This document shows, piece after piece, positions 1 to 10,544 of a stretch of DNA of 64,000 nucleotides. Origin of the DNA: Micrasema longulum (taxonomy: Eukaryota > Arthropoda > Insecta > Trichoptera > Brachycentridae); contig JAGVSM010002416.1 in NCBI GenBank assembly GCA_022494885.1, forward strand, positions 150,599 to 214,598, read 5' to 3'. A model generated the notes under the pieces. The model was not told where the DNA came from and searched no databases. It saw only the letters and a program-made list of their open reading frames with translations. Every line of letters starts with the position of its first letter. Position 1 is the stretch's first letter. The translations under genes were made by a program, and so were the position numbers.

Positions 1-736
1 ACATAACGGACTAGTCGGCAGTCTCTTTCTTAAGCCCGATGTATTTTATTTTCTACCTGGTAATGTATGTGTGTTGGTTAAATAATCTTTAATTTTGTAG
101 GATGATTTTAAAAAAAAAGTTTTTAAATTCTAAATTTATTTTATTTTTTCTGTTAATGTCGAAACATTTTTAGGAATTTTATTACAAAAGCTCATTTTAG
201 ATTTTGTATTTGTCGGTTGGTTAACTCTAGTGGATTATAAGCATATTTTGGTTTATATGTGGAGCCAGCTATCCACAGAGGCTTTGAGCAAAATTGCTTT
301 AGAGCAGTGAAATTGGTGCTTTGCTTGCCTTGCTCTCGAAACAACAGTGGTCTTCAGCAGTCTCCATTTTGCGGGTCTCTGATTTCAATTCTAATTTTCC
401 AAGAATAAACCTCATCAGAAAAGCAACGCTTTTCATTACGGTCCACAGCTACAATAATATATGAAAGAACCTTCACAAGCTCTACGAACCGTTTGCAAAT
501 TTCCCAGCCCTGATCGTTTCCATATCGTCGGTGTGTTGAAAAAACCCTCTAAATAACAAAAATTGAGAAAACTTGTTAAAAATGCAGTTATGTCATTATT
601 TGAGCTTTATCAACTGATAAAATCCTCTAAACCCTCCGAGGATTGGTTTTAATGTTAGCATGTCGCTAACCCAAAACAAAATTATATAAACCCGAGATTT
701 CCAATTTTTTTAAATAAAGGAAATACTTGCATTCTT
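1..736. other. unassigned AT-rich stretch
   Basis: No reading frame, tRNA-like head or recognisable repeat. It has ordinary AT-rich intergenic composition up to the SINE-3 copy that follows. Confidence 0.5.
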
Positions 737-897
737 ATTATTTACCCGAATATTTTGATTTTTGGGGCCATTTTCAACGAGTTGTAAATAACTCACTATT
801 AAAAAATGGGAATCAAGTTGGGGTAGAGTGTGGCCGTACCTCTGATCCGTGAGTCCGCAATACTAGCCACGGGACCACAGCCCGATTTTGAGATACA
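737..897 (-). mobile_element. SINE-3 (tRNA-derived), reverse copy
   Basis: On the minus strand the element starts with ATCGGGCTGTGGTCCCGTGG, has a box A-like TGGCTAGT and continues into GAGTTATTTACAACTCGTTG and a tail ending near AAATATTCGGGTAAA. The box B region is damaged here (GGTACGGCC in place of GGTTCGAACCC). The same consensus recurs about ten times in the window, which supports a dispersed family. The tRNA origin is inferred from the two promoter boxes. Confidence 0.75.
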
Positions 898-1005
898 CGT
901 GCAGATAATGTGTTTATAAATTAAATAAATGAATGTTTTCAAATAATAAAATATTTAATTTAGATAGTTTACCTATGTAAAAATATAGTATTAATAATCA
1001 ACTTC

Positions 1006-1045
1006 TCGTCGGTCTCGTGGTGTAGTAGTCAGCGCGTTTGCAAAG
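1006..1045 (+). mobile_element. SINE-1 head fragment
   Basis: GGTCTCGTGGTGTAGTAGTC followed by AGCGCGTTTGC matches the first 40 bases of the SINE-1 head, which starts again in full only about 20 bases downstream. It is either an abortive insertion or a partial tandem copy. Confidence 0.6.
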
Positions 1046-1061
1046 TTACTTACAATTTTGT

Positions 1062-1332
1062 CAGCCTCGTGGTGTAATGGTCAGCGCGTTTTCCTACCAT
1101 ACAAGAGGTCGCGGGTTCGATTCCCGACATGATTGACATAAAAATGTTTATTTGAAAGGGTACTTTTACACTAGAATATTTCATAGTTCCTGGACTCGCA
1201 CCTGAAGCGTAAAACTGATCATCTTACCGTCATGTAACAAAAAATATCAAGTTTCGCTGCGATTAGTGAACTTATGCTGTACCCTATGCACCAATGAAGG
1301 TGCGGAAAGGGAAGGATGATGATGATGATGAA
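1062..1332 (+). mobile_element. SINE-1 (tRNA-derived), near full length
   Basis: The head has box A-like TGGTGTAATGG and a perfect box B GGTTCGATTCC. The anticodon-loop position reads CTACCAT. The head cannot close an acceptor stem, so this is not a tRNA gene. The body includes TTTCATAGTTCCTGGACT, CACCTGAAGCGTAAAACTGA and a 3' end of ATGATGATGATGATG. Other copies lie near 10.6, 24.4, 28.3, 53.5, 56.6 and 59.0 kb. Confidence 0.85.
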
Positions 1333-1776
1333 TCAAGTCTAAATAATTTTATTTTATATATTTAAAACTTCGAGTACAGAGAATAAGTACTTTGGCGGAC
1401 TTATTGCTAAAAGCAATATCTTCTAGCCAACCAAAAAACAGACTGGTCAAATAAAGAATTGGTCAAAAGTTTGTACTAAAAAACCATAAATATATATTAA
1501 AAGATACAAAAATAAAATTAAAATAAACTTATTAATTAAAACTAACAGCTGTGTTTTAATTGGGAGATAAGGCTTGCACATATTGAGTTTTTTTTAAATA
1601 CATTATGTTATACATATTTAATGGTGAGGAATATGGAATCAGACAATGAGTGTGGAAGGAAAAAGAAAGAGGAACCAAGGAAAGAAAAAGGGATCAAAAT
1701 ATATAATTTTAAAAAAACAATAAAAATTCAGGGTCCACACAATTCAGTTTGCACACCTCAAAGTCCAATGATCTCA
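1333..1776. other. unassigned AT-rich stretch
   Basis: A-rich sequence with no supported element or coding frame. Confidence 0.4.
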
Positions 1777-1875
1777 GGGCCGGTATTATGAACGCAACTT
1801 TAACGCTTAATAGCGCGTATTTAGTACGTAACTACGAGCTCTAACGCGTTAAAATTGTGTTTATAATACCAGCCC
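1777..1875. mobile_element. TIR-1 MITE, 99 bp
   Basis: Terminal inverted repeats GGGCCGGTATT and AATACCAGCCC bound a core with AGCGCGTATTTAGTACGTAA. Two more copies lie at 7,846-8,181 and 63,669-63,765. No coding content, so it is non-autonomous. No clear target duplication is visible. Confidence 0.75.
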
Positions 1876-2635
1876 AAAACATGTTCTTCAGAGATATCTT
1901 AATGTTGCTTTGGGCTAGCGGTGTAAAAAAAACCACTAAAAGTATTTTTTAAAATATATTTTCTTGTGAAAACCCGTTTACCAGATTTTTTTTTAGAAAT
2001 TACATCTATTAAAATAATTTAAAGGAACGAAATGGTTTCATGAGTATGTTTCATGTACAAAATATGAATAAGGCAAACTGGAAAAGCCTTTTATTGAGTC
2101 AAACATTCTAATTATTATTTTTTTTATGAACATATATTATTTTGATGCTTTGAAAAATATTATTAAGAAGAAAAAACTCAACAAAACCAGATAAGAATGG
2201 TTTAAAGAAATATTTTTTTTTAAAGTAAGAAAATAGAGTAAAATAATACAATTAAAATTAAAGAATAGCCAAATGGCTTGTAAATAAGTAAATACTTGAA
2301 TATATTTTAAATATAGGAAAAAAATATAAACATACATATAAATAGTGTGTGCTCATAAATGTAATCAAAACAAGATAAAAAATAAATCAAAGTAAATCGA
2401 AAATTTCAATTCATTTCTACAGAAAAAATAAAAATAATAAGAAAATTTAAAGAACCTTTTAAAATTAAGATCTAAAAAATGTTAATAAAATAAAAAAAGA
2501 AAAGGTTAACCTAAAAAAAAACAAAAATGTATTCAATGAGAGATAAAAAATGTTTTACATAAATAATAAATCAATACAGGAACGTTCTGTCTACTGACCA
2601 CTTTCGTAATAAAAACATAATTTTATTTTTATTAT
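1876..2635. other. unassigned AT-rich stretch
   Basis: Long A/T runs. The 66-residue minus-strand frame at 2,137-2,337 is low-complexity and looks like chance. Confidence 0.5.
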
Positions 2636-2639
2636 GACA

Positions 2640-3659
2640 TATAACCTGCCTCCACCTACCATGGAATAACTTCCCTACAATACCGCTGAGTGTGTGCGGA
2701 CCAACTACTGCTTCACAAAATTATGACAGGAATAGTTGACTGTACAGAACTACTTAGTTTAATAACAATACATGTGCCAGCCAGGATTTGTAGACGGTAC
2801 CACATGTTTCATGTACCAATAAGTAAAACATCGTGTATTAAAAATGCTTTTTTTCGTAGGACTCTTTCAGTGTACAATACAAAATTTAAAGATATAGATT
2901 ACACAAACATCACTCTGTCAAATTTAAAATTTACTCTAAAAATGCATTATGTAACTTGGTAGATATTATAAAAATAAATATGTACATATCCCTTCCCCTC
3001 CTTTTCCTTTCTTCAAGCGTCCTTGTCCTAATCCCGCCCAATTTACAATAACTTACTGTTCTAAAAAAAAAAATACTTTCATTTATGAAAAATATTTAAG
3101 AGTACATGAAAATAACATTTTACATGTATTTATTTAATATGTAATATATTTACATACGTAGGTACTAACTATGCACGACACTCTCCGATTCCGCGTTTAC
3201 ATTCCTTAGCCTACAATTTTTTTTTGTGATATAGACATTTTTAATACGACAATTATCCAATTTAAAACGTTCTTAAATGCACTGTTTGAAACTAATTATT
3301 AATGTCGTAATAAAACTTTCTTTTTCATACAATTTTTCTCTGTTTTTGATGTGTATTATAATTTATTATTATCTTTTTCTGAAATTAATGTATCAAATAT
3401 TTTTGTGTACCAGATATTATGTTATTATCTTATATATACTTACTGTAAACTAATTGTTTTTAACAATAGTTTTTAACAATTTGCCCATATAGGAACCGAT
3501 TGCAACATTAGGCGTATTAATATTTCTGGCTTGCCGACCCTTCATATACTGAGCCTACTCCTAGTACTAGCAGAATTTTGCCAGAGTGTTTTTTGTGCCA
3601 TTTTGTAACATTGTATGTATAAACTAATTAATAAATAAAATAAAAAAAAAAAAAAAAAA
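2640..3659 (+). mobile_element. LINE 3' part with complete A-rich end
   Basis: This carries a reverse-transcriptase C-terminal remnant (2,690-2,962), then about 650 bp of 3' UTR-like sequence, then AATAAATAAAATAAA and a 17-base A run at 3,643-3,659. A 5'-truncated copy with a poly(A) end is what target-primed reverse transcription leaves. The 5' boundary is approximate. Confidence 0.65.
2690..2962 (+). pseudogene. LINE reverse transcriptase C-terminal remnant
   Basis: The 90-residue open frame contains LLLHKIMTGIVDCTELLSLI, then HVPAR and MFHVPISKTS. This is the layout of the region after the RT catalytic core in arthropod non-LTR elements (L..K...I.....LL..I...VP.R...F..P..RT). The catalytic domains and endonuclease are absent, so it is dead. 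It resembles the remnant at 14,618-14,890 in layout but not in sequence. The exact clade is uncertain. Confidence 0.6.
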
Positions 3660-4112
3660 TTTTTTAATACCATTTTTTTATACATATAAGTATATGTAAA
3701 TGTGTATATTTTTTTGTTTTAATTCTTTACAAGTTATTTACAATTTCCTTTTTAATTCAATTACTTTTCTTATTCCCATATTTTTTTTTCTTTTTTACTA
3801 TGTAAAGTTTCACTTTTTATTTTGCGTGGCAGTATGCTTTTTATTGTTTCTACATGTTTACAAAAAAGAGTTGTTTATCTTTTAAATTATTACTTATCAT
3901 GTCTGTACTTACCTGTATATTTTTTGTAAATGTCCCTTGGGCGTATTGTAAAATTAAATAAATTAATTGAAAAAACATATTTTTTCTTTACTAAATTTGT
4001 ATACTTTGTGGAAATCTGTAATTAGTTCTGAGTTTAGACACTATATTTGTTTGTTTACTTTAAATATGTATGTAGAACTGTTGATTTCCCAAATAAATAA
4101 AATAAAATATAA
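3660..4112 (+). mobile_element. two stacked LINE-like 3' ends
   Basis: Two successive terminal sequences are visible. One reads GTCCCTTGGGCGTATTG then AAATTAAATAAATTAATTGA at about 3,930-3,972. The second reads ACTGTTGATTTCCCAAATAA at about 4,077-4,100, and its end resembles one at 14,110-14,140. The small open frame at 3,700-3,885 is T-rich low complexity. Confidence 0.4.
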
Positions 4113-4690
4113 GGAATGAACATAAGAGGAATAATGCATTTAGAGGGTTTTACAGTATACCCAGGATACCATAGTATTGTGCAGGATGGAAGGTTCTATG
4201 TCAATATCTGTGACAGGATAAATCAGCACCCATCTACCTTACTTCTCCATCCGGAGTAGCCGACTACCCTCACGGCTCATTTGAATACTGCAGACCGGAG
4301 TACTATTGTTCTCTACGCGAAACTTCCACGGACGCCATTACTTCTACTCTGGGCACAGACTATAGATATATATTATGGGCTATAGACCTGTCTGTATGCG
4401 GAGCATTATATCTGCTAGTTCCACAATAGTACTTGAGAGCAATCGGCTGAATCGCCCGTGGCAAGGAGACATTTCACACGTTTTCTGTTATTGAAATGAC
4501 AGATCTATAATGAAATTTACATTATTTTTTTTATCCTTCTTAATTTTCTGGCATATTTTATTTTCTTGTGAATTTTCCTGCCTCACAGATTACTAGTTAT
4601 AGTATTCGCTACTGTACACGTGATATCGAGTTTAGACTCTGGGAAAAGTCGAAATAAAATATGTGAAAGGCGTTGCCTAGTACGTAAAAT
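4113..4690. other. unassigned stretch
   Basis: Mixed composition, more GC around 4,220-4,460, with no frame or repeat match inside the window. Confidence 0.4.
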
Positions 4691-5092
4691 AATTCAGTCA
4701 CATGAATCTCTTTACAACAATAAAGGTTTCAGCTCTTTAACTTCACTAAAATCAACAAATGGAAGTATTTAAGAAATATGGATGTTTAAACATAGGCAAA
4801 ATGGTGAATGTTACACAGTGTGTAAAATGGCCACTTAAACCAGCCAATGACAGGTCATAAGCCCTGTAAATGCCTAGACTTCCATATTCCTTTATTTAAC
4901 GTATTCTCCATCCCTGTTGTAATTTGTTTACATTTATATTTTAACAAATTGCTACAATTATACAAATTGTTACACAGTGTGTAAAGTGGCCACTTAAACT
5001 AGCCATTGACGGATCATAAGCCATGTAAATACCTAGACTTCCATATTCCCTTATTTAAGGTTTTCTCCATCCCTGTTGTAATTTGTTAATGA
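4691..5092 (+). repeat. Rep-F element with tandem second copy
   Basis: Rep-F hallmarks are GTTTCAGCTCTTTAACTTCA, then TTACACAGTGTGTAAA, GGTCATAAGCCCTGTAAATG and CCATCCCTGTTGTAATTTGT. A second copy of the 3' half (4,951-5,092) follows at once, about 159 bp after the matching point of the first. Its start, AACAAATTGCTACAATTATA, is identical to one end of the copy at 13,047-13,208. That suggests a separate short-subfamily insertion, not slippage. Confidence 0.7.
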
Positions 5093-5254
5093 AATATGTT
5101 TCGTTTTAATGTTTTTACCATATCATGTTTTTTTTTTTCAAAAATGATGCATAAATTATATTTTGCAGTATTTGTAAATAAACATTTTTTTTTAAGATGA
5201 ATTTTTTTATGTAGAAAAATAAATATTTTTAGGTTTTTAATTTACCTAAATATT

Positions 5255-5380
5255 TCATTTTGAACGAATTGTAAATAATTCACTGTTAGAAAATGGAAAT
5301 CAAGGTGGAATAGAGGGGGGTTCAAACCTCGGACCTCTAATCCTTGAGTCCGCAACACTAGCCACGGGACCACAAATTTC
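5255..5380 (-). mobile_element. SINE-3, reverse copy
   Basis: Contains CGAATTGTAAATAATTCACT and, on the minus strand, GTGGTCCCGTGGCTAGTGTT and a box B-like GAGGTTTGAACCCCC. About 75% alike by eye to the other SINE-3 copies. Confidence 0.7.
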
Positions 5381-5439
5381 GTTTGGATTGCGTGGATTTT
5401 TAAATTTTTTAATCATATTACTTTCACCTTATTAACGTG

Positions 5440-5525
5440 AATAATTTATACAGCGCCATTATTTTAAAAAATCACCTCAACACGTCTTGCAGCTACATAG
5501 CGCAGAGACTGTTGCAATTCTAGTA
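5440..5525 (+). repeat. Rep-G single copy
   Basis: ATAATTTATACAGCGCCATT is followed by CACGTCTTGCAGCTACATAG and GCGCAGAGACTGTTGCAATT. The same flank and motif open the array at 18,850 bp. Confidence 0.6.
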
Positions 5526-5680
5526 TGTTTGAATGAACGATTTTGTTTGATTTAATTCAATAAAACTGTTGTTAAACACCTTGAATTGGAACTGCGGCAT
5601 ATTATTTTTAATTTGTAATTTTAAACTAATTTAACAGTCTACAAATGGAAAAATCAAAAAACAAAAATCAATTAAACATA

Positions 5681-6240
5681 TATGTTTAAACACAGGCAGA
5701 ATGGTTAATATTACAAGGTGAGTAAATTTTGTAAGTTTTAGAAAAAAAAATTGTGCCTCCAAATATGTTCAATGTCTTGGATGAATATATTAAGTTCTCC
5801 AAAACGAAAACCATTTTCAGGAAAAGTGTACAAAGATTTTAAAGGAAATAGACCATTGCAGGAGACTGCTGCGAGACATTGCATACATTTATATACTTTT
5901 AAGCGTGTTGTCCACATGCTTATTAAAATTTATTTTCATTTTTAATATTCTTTAATAATACGCATGCTTTTATTTTTCACTATGTTGCATCTCGACTCAA
6001 CACAGGGCTCTTGGCCTCATAGAGTTAGAGGTACATTATTATTTTTTTGTAATATGTACATTTGTATGAATAAACAAAATAAATATTTTAAAAAGTAGCA
6101 CCTGAAAAATCATAAGCTCTGTAAATGCCTTGACATCCAAATTTCCTTCTCAAAATAATTCTTAACCTCTGTTACAATATGTTTCTTTTGATAACTTCCC
6201 AGAGAGGAATTCTAATCCTTGTCTACAAACGTTTGAACAT
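5681..6240 (+). repeat. Rep-F copy split by a LINE-D insert
   Basis: The left part ends at about 5,730 (GTTTAAACACAGGCAGAATG, then GTGAGTAAA). The right part resumes at about 6,097 with CACCTGAAAAATCATAAGCT and GTAAATGCC, exactly the next Rep-F segment. The 0.36 kb between is LINE-D, which is therefore younger than this Rep-F. Confidence 0.65.
5735..6095 (+). pseudogene. LINE-D C-terminal remnant with 3' UTR
   Basis: The readable tail includes FKGNRPLQETAARHCIHLYT and FKRVV (within 5,751-5,945). The 3' UTR has TCAACACAGGGCTCTTGGCC and TCATAGAGTTAGAGGTAC, then a tail near GAATAAACAAAATAAAT. Copies at 18,280-18,690 and 51,690-52,215 share both coding tail and UTR. Upstream RT domains are missing, so it is inactive. 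Confidence 0.65.
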
Positions 6241-6639
6241 ATTTAAAATATTGTGTATTAAAGAAAGTTGTTTTGTAAATTAAAAAATAATATTAATTAC
6301 AAAAGGCATTTCGGCGCTAAAAAGAACACCCAAGCTGTAAAAAAATTAACACTTTAGTGCTTTTTAAAAAAATTATAAATTTATTTTAAATTCTGTTAAT
6401 TTGTTGTTGCATTTCAGTATAATATTAAAAAAATGCAAACATATATGCACTTCAGTTTATATATGTATGTATATAGATTGAATGATTGCGTGTATAGTCT
6501 CAAAATTACACGGATTTATCCAGCAAATTGGGACCCAAAAATATGTAATTTTGCATATGTGTGAAATAATAAAATAAATTTATATTTTATTTTATACAAT
6601 ATTTTATATTTACATTGCACTTTTTTAATAAGGTAACTC
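6241..6639. other. unassigned AT-rich stretch
   Basis: No supported feature. Confidence 0.4.
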
Positions 6640-6722
6640 ACTTATTGTGATCTTGCAAATAATCGAACCCGGAACCTCGTGTGTGTAGCAAGCAAGCAAA
6701 CCACAAATGATTACAACACAAT
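6640..6722 (-). mobile_element. tRNA-like SINE head remnant
   Basis: On the minus strand GAGGTTCCGGGTTCGATTAT is a box B-like segment, preceded by a damaged anticodon-arm-like region. It is closest to SINE-2 in the GGTTCCGGGTTCGATT string. The rest of the element is not recognisable. Confidence 0.4.
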
Positions 6723-7140
6723 TGAAACATATTTAAATCACGAGAATATCGTTATTTAAAAAAACGTGTTTTATTACGAGTTCGGATGGTTGACGGAAGT
6801 ACTCGGTACAAGTCTGGTATCGTTCTGAAGACAATAGATGGCGCTTCATTGTTGGAGGGAACTCTGGACGGCCGGAGATCCTGTGGCGCGGGGGAGGGTG
6901 GGTAACAGGAGGGGGTAGATTGATATGGACACAATACGGAGGAATTATATGTCACCAGTTGCGCGGGGGATGAAGAAAAAGATACTGCCAAAAATTGACA
7001 TAAAAATATTCCAAAATACTTAGATATCTATTATTATGACATAAGAAATACAAGAAATTATTTGCTATCTATCAGTAGGAATTTTTTCCACATATTTATG
7101 TTTCCATTTTCTTACCGTGGGTTTTTTTTTACAAATTCGT
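6723..7140. other. unassigned stretch with a GC-rich block
   Basis: Positions 6,770-6,975 are clearly richer in GC than their surroundings (GTGGCGCGGGGGAGGGTGGG). The antisense frame across it (6,752-6,991) is proline/serine-rich and matches no family I know. Confidence 0.35.
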
Positions 7141-7204
7141 AAATTTTGAGTGAAATATTTATTTTTATGAGAAATGTTTATTTTATGTACATTTGTTTAC
7201 TTTA

Positions 7205-7367
7205 TAGAGCATCTGGTTCTCGTCATCCTGGACGTCCGCTGCTGACTGTTCTTCGGCAGTTAATGTCAGAACTACGGGACGTGAACCTGACTTGGGAGGA
7301 CGCACAGGAGCTAGCAGCCGATAGAGATGCATTGAGGCTCTTTGTGGACACCATATTCCCCAACTAG
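7205..7367 (+). pseudogene. LINE-C reverse transcriptase C-terminal end
   Basis: The frame reads SGSRHPGRPLLTVLRQLMSE, LRDVNLTWEDAQELAADRDA and LRLFVDTIFPN then stop. GRP.LT...L.......TWE.A..LA.DR..WR..V is the signature of the extreme C-terminus of a large group of non-LTR retrotransposon proteins. A second, more damaged copy lies at 48,085-48,315. Only about 54 residues of this tail remain. Confidence 0.75.
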
Positions 7368-7479
7368 GGAATGATTATGATGAGTTTTTAATTAGGAAAA
7401 TCAGTTTTTTTTTATTATTTGAAAATAGACTGTTAAAATAATCATATATATTTTTAATTATCAGAGCTTTGATTTTTTA

Positions 7480-7740
7480 AAGTTCCATATTTTTTTCAAG
7501 TACTCCACATGTGACGTCAAAGGTTCTCTTCCGCTTATTCTCGGTCAGTTCTGCCGATTGATCAGTTGACGGTAAGTAAACCGGATATCTTTTACAGCTC
7601 TCTTATGATTGGTTGATTCATGTGAACTAGTAACGTCGATCAAAGTAGTTCGTTTTTATTATTTTTTTCGTACGTTTTCAAAAAACTTTGCCGTACAATT
7701 GAATGTTCTAGTTTTTACCGCGCGTAAGAAAACATTTATT
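7480..7740. mobile_element. Rep-H-like DNA element remnant
   Basis: CACATGTGACGTCAAAGGTT, then GTCAGTTCTGCCGATTGATC and AAACCGGATATC. A partner in opposite orientation lies at 26,310-26,440 (GATATCCGGTTTGC, GGAGAACTGACAGAGAAGTA, GACGTACGTCA). Borders are uncertain. Confidence 0.4.
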
Positions 7741-7845
7741 GTACCCAATTTCCCGTGGGGCTGAAGTTCCTCATAACGTAAAATTAGAATTGCCTTTAAT
7801 TAATCATTATATTTATGGAGCACACTTAACGCTGTGTGTTGTTCA

Positions 7846-8181
7846 GGGCTGGTATTCTGAACGGTATAGCGCGCAAAGAGATAGCTCTGTTAAGCTAGGG
7901 TTTCCTAAGACAGCGGTGCCCGTATCTTAACGGCCGTAGTGAACGGTGATGCGGTGGATAGCCGTCGTAACGTCGACTAGAGAGTGGTTTTCTAGGGAAA
8001 CGGTGTTAAATGGTGTTGATAACACCGTTTTCTTAGGAAACCACTCTCTAGTCACCGTTACGACGGTTATCCACCGCATCACCGTTCACTACGGCCGTTA
8101 AAATACGGGCACCGCTGTCCTAGGAAACCCTAGCTTTAGCGTGTATTTAGTACATAAATACGCCCTACTGCAATACTAGGG
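7846..8181. mobile_element. TIR-1 element enlarged by a hairpin
   Basis: The left end GGGCTGGTATTCTGAACGG and the internal GCGTGTATTTAGTACATAAA match the 99 bp TIR-1 copies. The right end CAATACTAGGG is a decayed inverted repeat. Between these lies a near-perfect inverted repeat, with arms at about 7,892-8,008 and 8,018-8,135. The total is 336 bp against about 98 bp for its relatives. Confidence 0.7.
7892..8135. repeat. long near-perfect inverted repeat (fold-back)
   Basis: Arms of about 115 bp face each other across a loop of roughly 10 bp around GGTGTTGAT. Matching pieces are GGTGATGCGGTGGATA with TATCCACCGCATCACC, and AGAGAGTGGTTTTCTAGG with TCTTAGGAAACCACTCTC. No coding frame. Confidence 0.85.
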
Positions 8182-8341
8182 AAATGTATAGTTTATGTAT
8201 TTATTTTTGTCTCTTTTCTTATTTTCTCTCTATTCATTATGTTTTCTATGTACATCCTCCGTGTAAAGAAATAAATTTAAATGACGTTCACACGGGTTAC
8301 CCCAGCTAGAACACATTGTTTTTAATGTTCAATTCTCTATA

Positions 8342-8700
8342 CAGGGTGTTTTTAAACCCTGTCACATCCGAAACCACGATGATCAATATGAGCAAAAAGA
8401 CACATTGGCACATTAAAATAAAATTTTAGAACGATTAAAATCTTAAAAAATAAAATATAGAAAAAAAACCAATGGTTGCTTACATCTGCAGAGGAAAAAC
8501 GAGGGGAGGGAGGGTGGAATCTGATACACCGTCAACCGCACGGCCGCGCCCTCCTCGCTTCTCCCCTGCAGAAGTAAGCAAACATTTGTTTTTTTAAATT
8601 TTTTTTTGCTCTAAATTTTTTTTTTGAGGATGCTTAAATGCCTTCTTGCCCATACTGATTATCGTGGTTTCGGATGTGACAGGGCTTAAAGAACACCCTG
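8342..8700. mobile_element. mariner/Tc1-like MITE (TIR-2), 359 bp
   Basis: CAGGGTGTTTTTAAACCCTG at the left and GGGCTTAAAGAACACCCTG at the right are terminal inverted repeats flanked by TA on both sides, the target duplication of Tc1/mariner elements. The inverted match runs on through CACATCCGAAACCACGATGA and again around GGTTGCTTACATCTGCAG. No transposase frame. A second copy lies at 25,942-26,288. Confidence 0.85.
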
Positions 8701-8749
8701 TATAATACAAAACAATCAATATTATTTCTTTAAATCATTGTTTGGTTTC

Positions 8750-9080
8750 TAGAAAGCGTTTGTCAATGCGCTTTGTAGCTGCAAGACGTTCGTTGTGCGT
8801 AAATGTCATTAATTATTTTAAACGAAGTTCATAAATAGACTTTAAAATATCAACAATGGATGCGCTTTGTGTCTGCAGGATGTGTTGAATTTCAGATCTT
8901 ATCGGTAAACGATTTTTAAAAAATATTAGAAATACCTAAATCCCGTGTTTTAAATCATGTAAATGTGGTCTAGGTTTCACACCGTCCAAGCGCTCTGTAG
9001 CTGCAAGACATGCTGTAATCTATCTCCTATCGAGCTAGAATCTCAACCGTCCGTGCGGTATTTAGCTGCAAGACGTGTTG
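8750..9080 (-). repeat. Rep-G array, four irregular copies
   Basis: Minus-strand copies of the motif ACGTCTTGCAGCTACAAAGC are at about 8,750-8,789, 8,860-8,885, 8,971-9,014 and 9,036-9,079. Spacers are unequal and unrelated, so this is not a simple satellite. The third and fourth copies also keep the GACGGT and TTCTAG parts. Confidence 0.65.
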
Positions 9081-9239
9081 GTATATGTATCCGAAGGGGT
9101 TTTCCGGAGCAGGATTCTCCTACTACTTTCACATGAGTCTCTTTCGTGTATTTTTTTTCTTTTTTATAGTATATACGTATTTAATATGTGTTTGTAATGT
9201 ATATGTTATATTTCAAATAAATTAATTGAATTGAATTGA

Positions 9240-9520
9240 ATTTTATTTTATTTATTTTACAACACCTTTAGATGATTTTCATAAAAAAGAAGCCATATAA
9301 ATTTTTCACAATAATAATAATAGATGAGGCAAATTACCTTAAGAAATTTTTTTCCTACCTACCCAAACCATTCTATTATTCTACGTATGAATGGAGAATC
9401 TTTTTTTTTTTTCTAAATTGAAACAAAAATAAAATAAAAATCTGCACTATACTATTAAGAGAGGAGGAGAGATAGGAAGAAAATAAATAGGAGAAAGGAA
9501 AAACTATTTTTAAAATATCA
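9240..9520 (-). mobile_element. LINE-A 3' end, reverse
   Basis: GAGGCAAATTACCTTAAG next to TTCCTACCTACCCAAACC, and GAGAGGAGGAGAGATAGGAA, match the LINE-A 3' UTR at 58,005-58,260. Coding sequence is gone. The 90-residue minus frame here is lysine-rich and spurious. Confidence 0.6.
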
Positions 9521-10415
9521 CGTATTCGTATATTTATTTTTTTTCGACGTAATATTTTGTTTTTTTTAATGGTTATTAAATAACTTTTTATTCCGCGCAC
9601 AAAAGTTTTCCTCTTTTTCAAAAAATCACTATATGAATTGAAAATCACAAGAAAAATATTTTAAGGATAATTGCTTAAAACTTTTAACAATGTTTTCAAA
9701 CTGTAAGAAAAAATATGTACGTATATTAATTAATTAAATTAATAAATAATTCCTGAATTTAATAATTGCATGTGCATACATTTAAATAATTATTCTAAAT
9801 AAACAATAATAGTCAAGACTATGGGGTGTATGCATCTTAACTAATACATTAAACGGTATTGAAGTGTGATGCAGAAGACAGCCATTGTGCCCAAATCTAG
9901 TGCTAGGTACTACCCCCTTCTAGCTAAGAATCTGTCCATTTCAGACATTTGTAATATGAAATTAATGTTGGCATTACGCTTACTTAAGACAATGGGAGTG
10001 GATTGCCTTAAGACGGAAGGGTTGGTGGGTCGAACGGGGATGGGACGAGGGGTGAGGCATTACGGTCACTTCCAGGTACACAAATAAATGTATAATGGAT
10101 TAGTGGAGGAATCCTGAGAGCTTGACAAACATCTTCGCAGAATTATGTTTCCCTGGTACCTTCATCAAACGGAATGACTGAAATAATTTGCCTTGAAATG
10201 GATATGAAGAGCAGAAGATCCTAAGTGTTTTATTTATTCAATTGTTCTTGTTACAAAAAATAATTGAATTAGCTTTTTTTCATATTGAATCTGTATTAAA
10301 TAAAATATATATACTAATACATTTCTTACTTGTTTTACACAATGAAAACGGGGATGGACCTTGTATGCATTTTCAAAATACTTAATGCAATAAGTGATAT
10401 CCCCATATTACAACA
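9521..10415. other. unassigned stretch
   Basis: Mostly AT-rich. Positions 10,345-10,405 (GGACCTTGTATGCATTTTCA, then AATACTTAATGCAATAAGTG) resemble part of the LINE remnant at 42,540-42,590. The frame at 9,866-10,087 matches nothing I know. Confidence 0.4.
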
Positions 10416-10544
10416 GAGATGGACAACATTTTAGAGAAGAGAACATAGAAGTCTAGATATCTACAGGGCTTATGACCTGTTATTATCTGGCTTAAGTGAC
10501 CACATTACACACTGTGTAAGATTCACCATTCTGCCTGTATTCAT

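Noticed and set aside
1062..1131. Possible tRNA gene with perfect box A and box B
   Set aside because: The ends cannot pair into an acceptor stem, a long non-tRNA body follows, and the same unit recurs across the window. It is a SINE head.
2137..2337. Hydrophobic 66-residue minus frame as a small membrane protein
   Set aside because: Poly-Phe/Leu from A/T runs; no supporting context.
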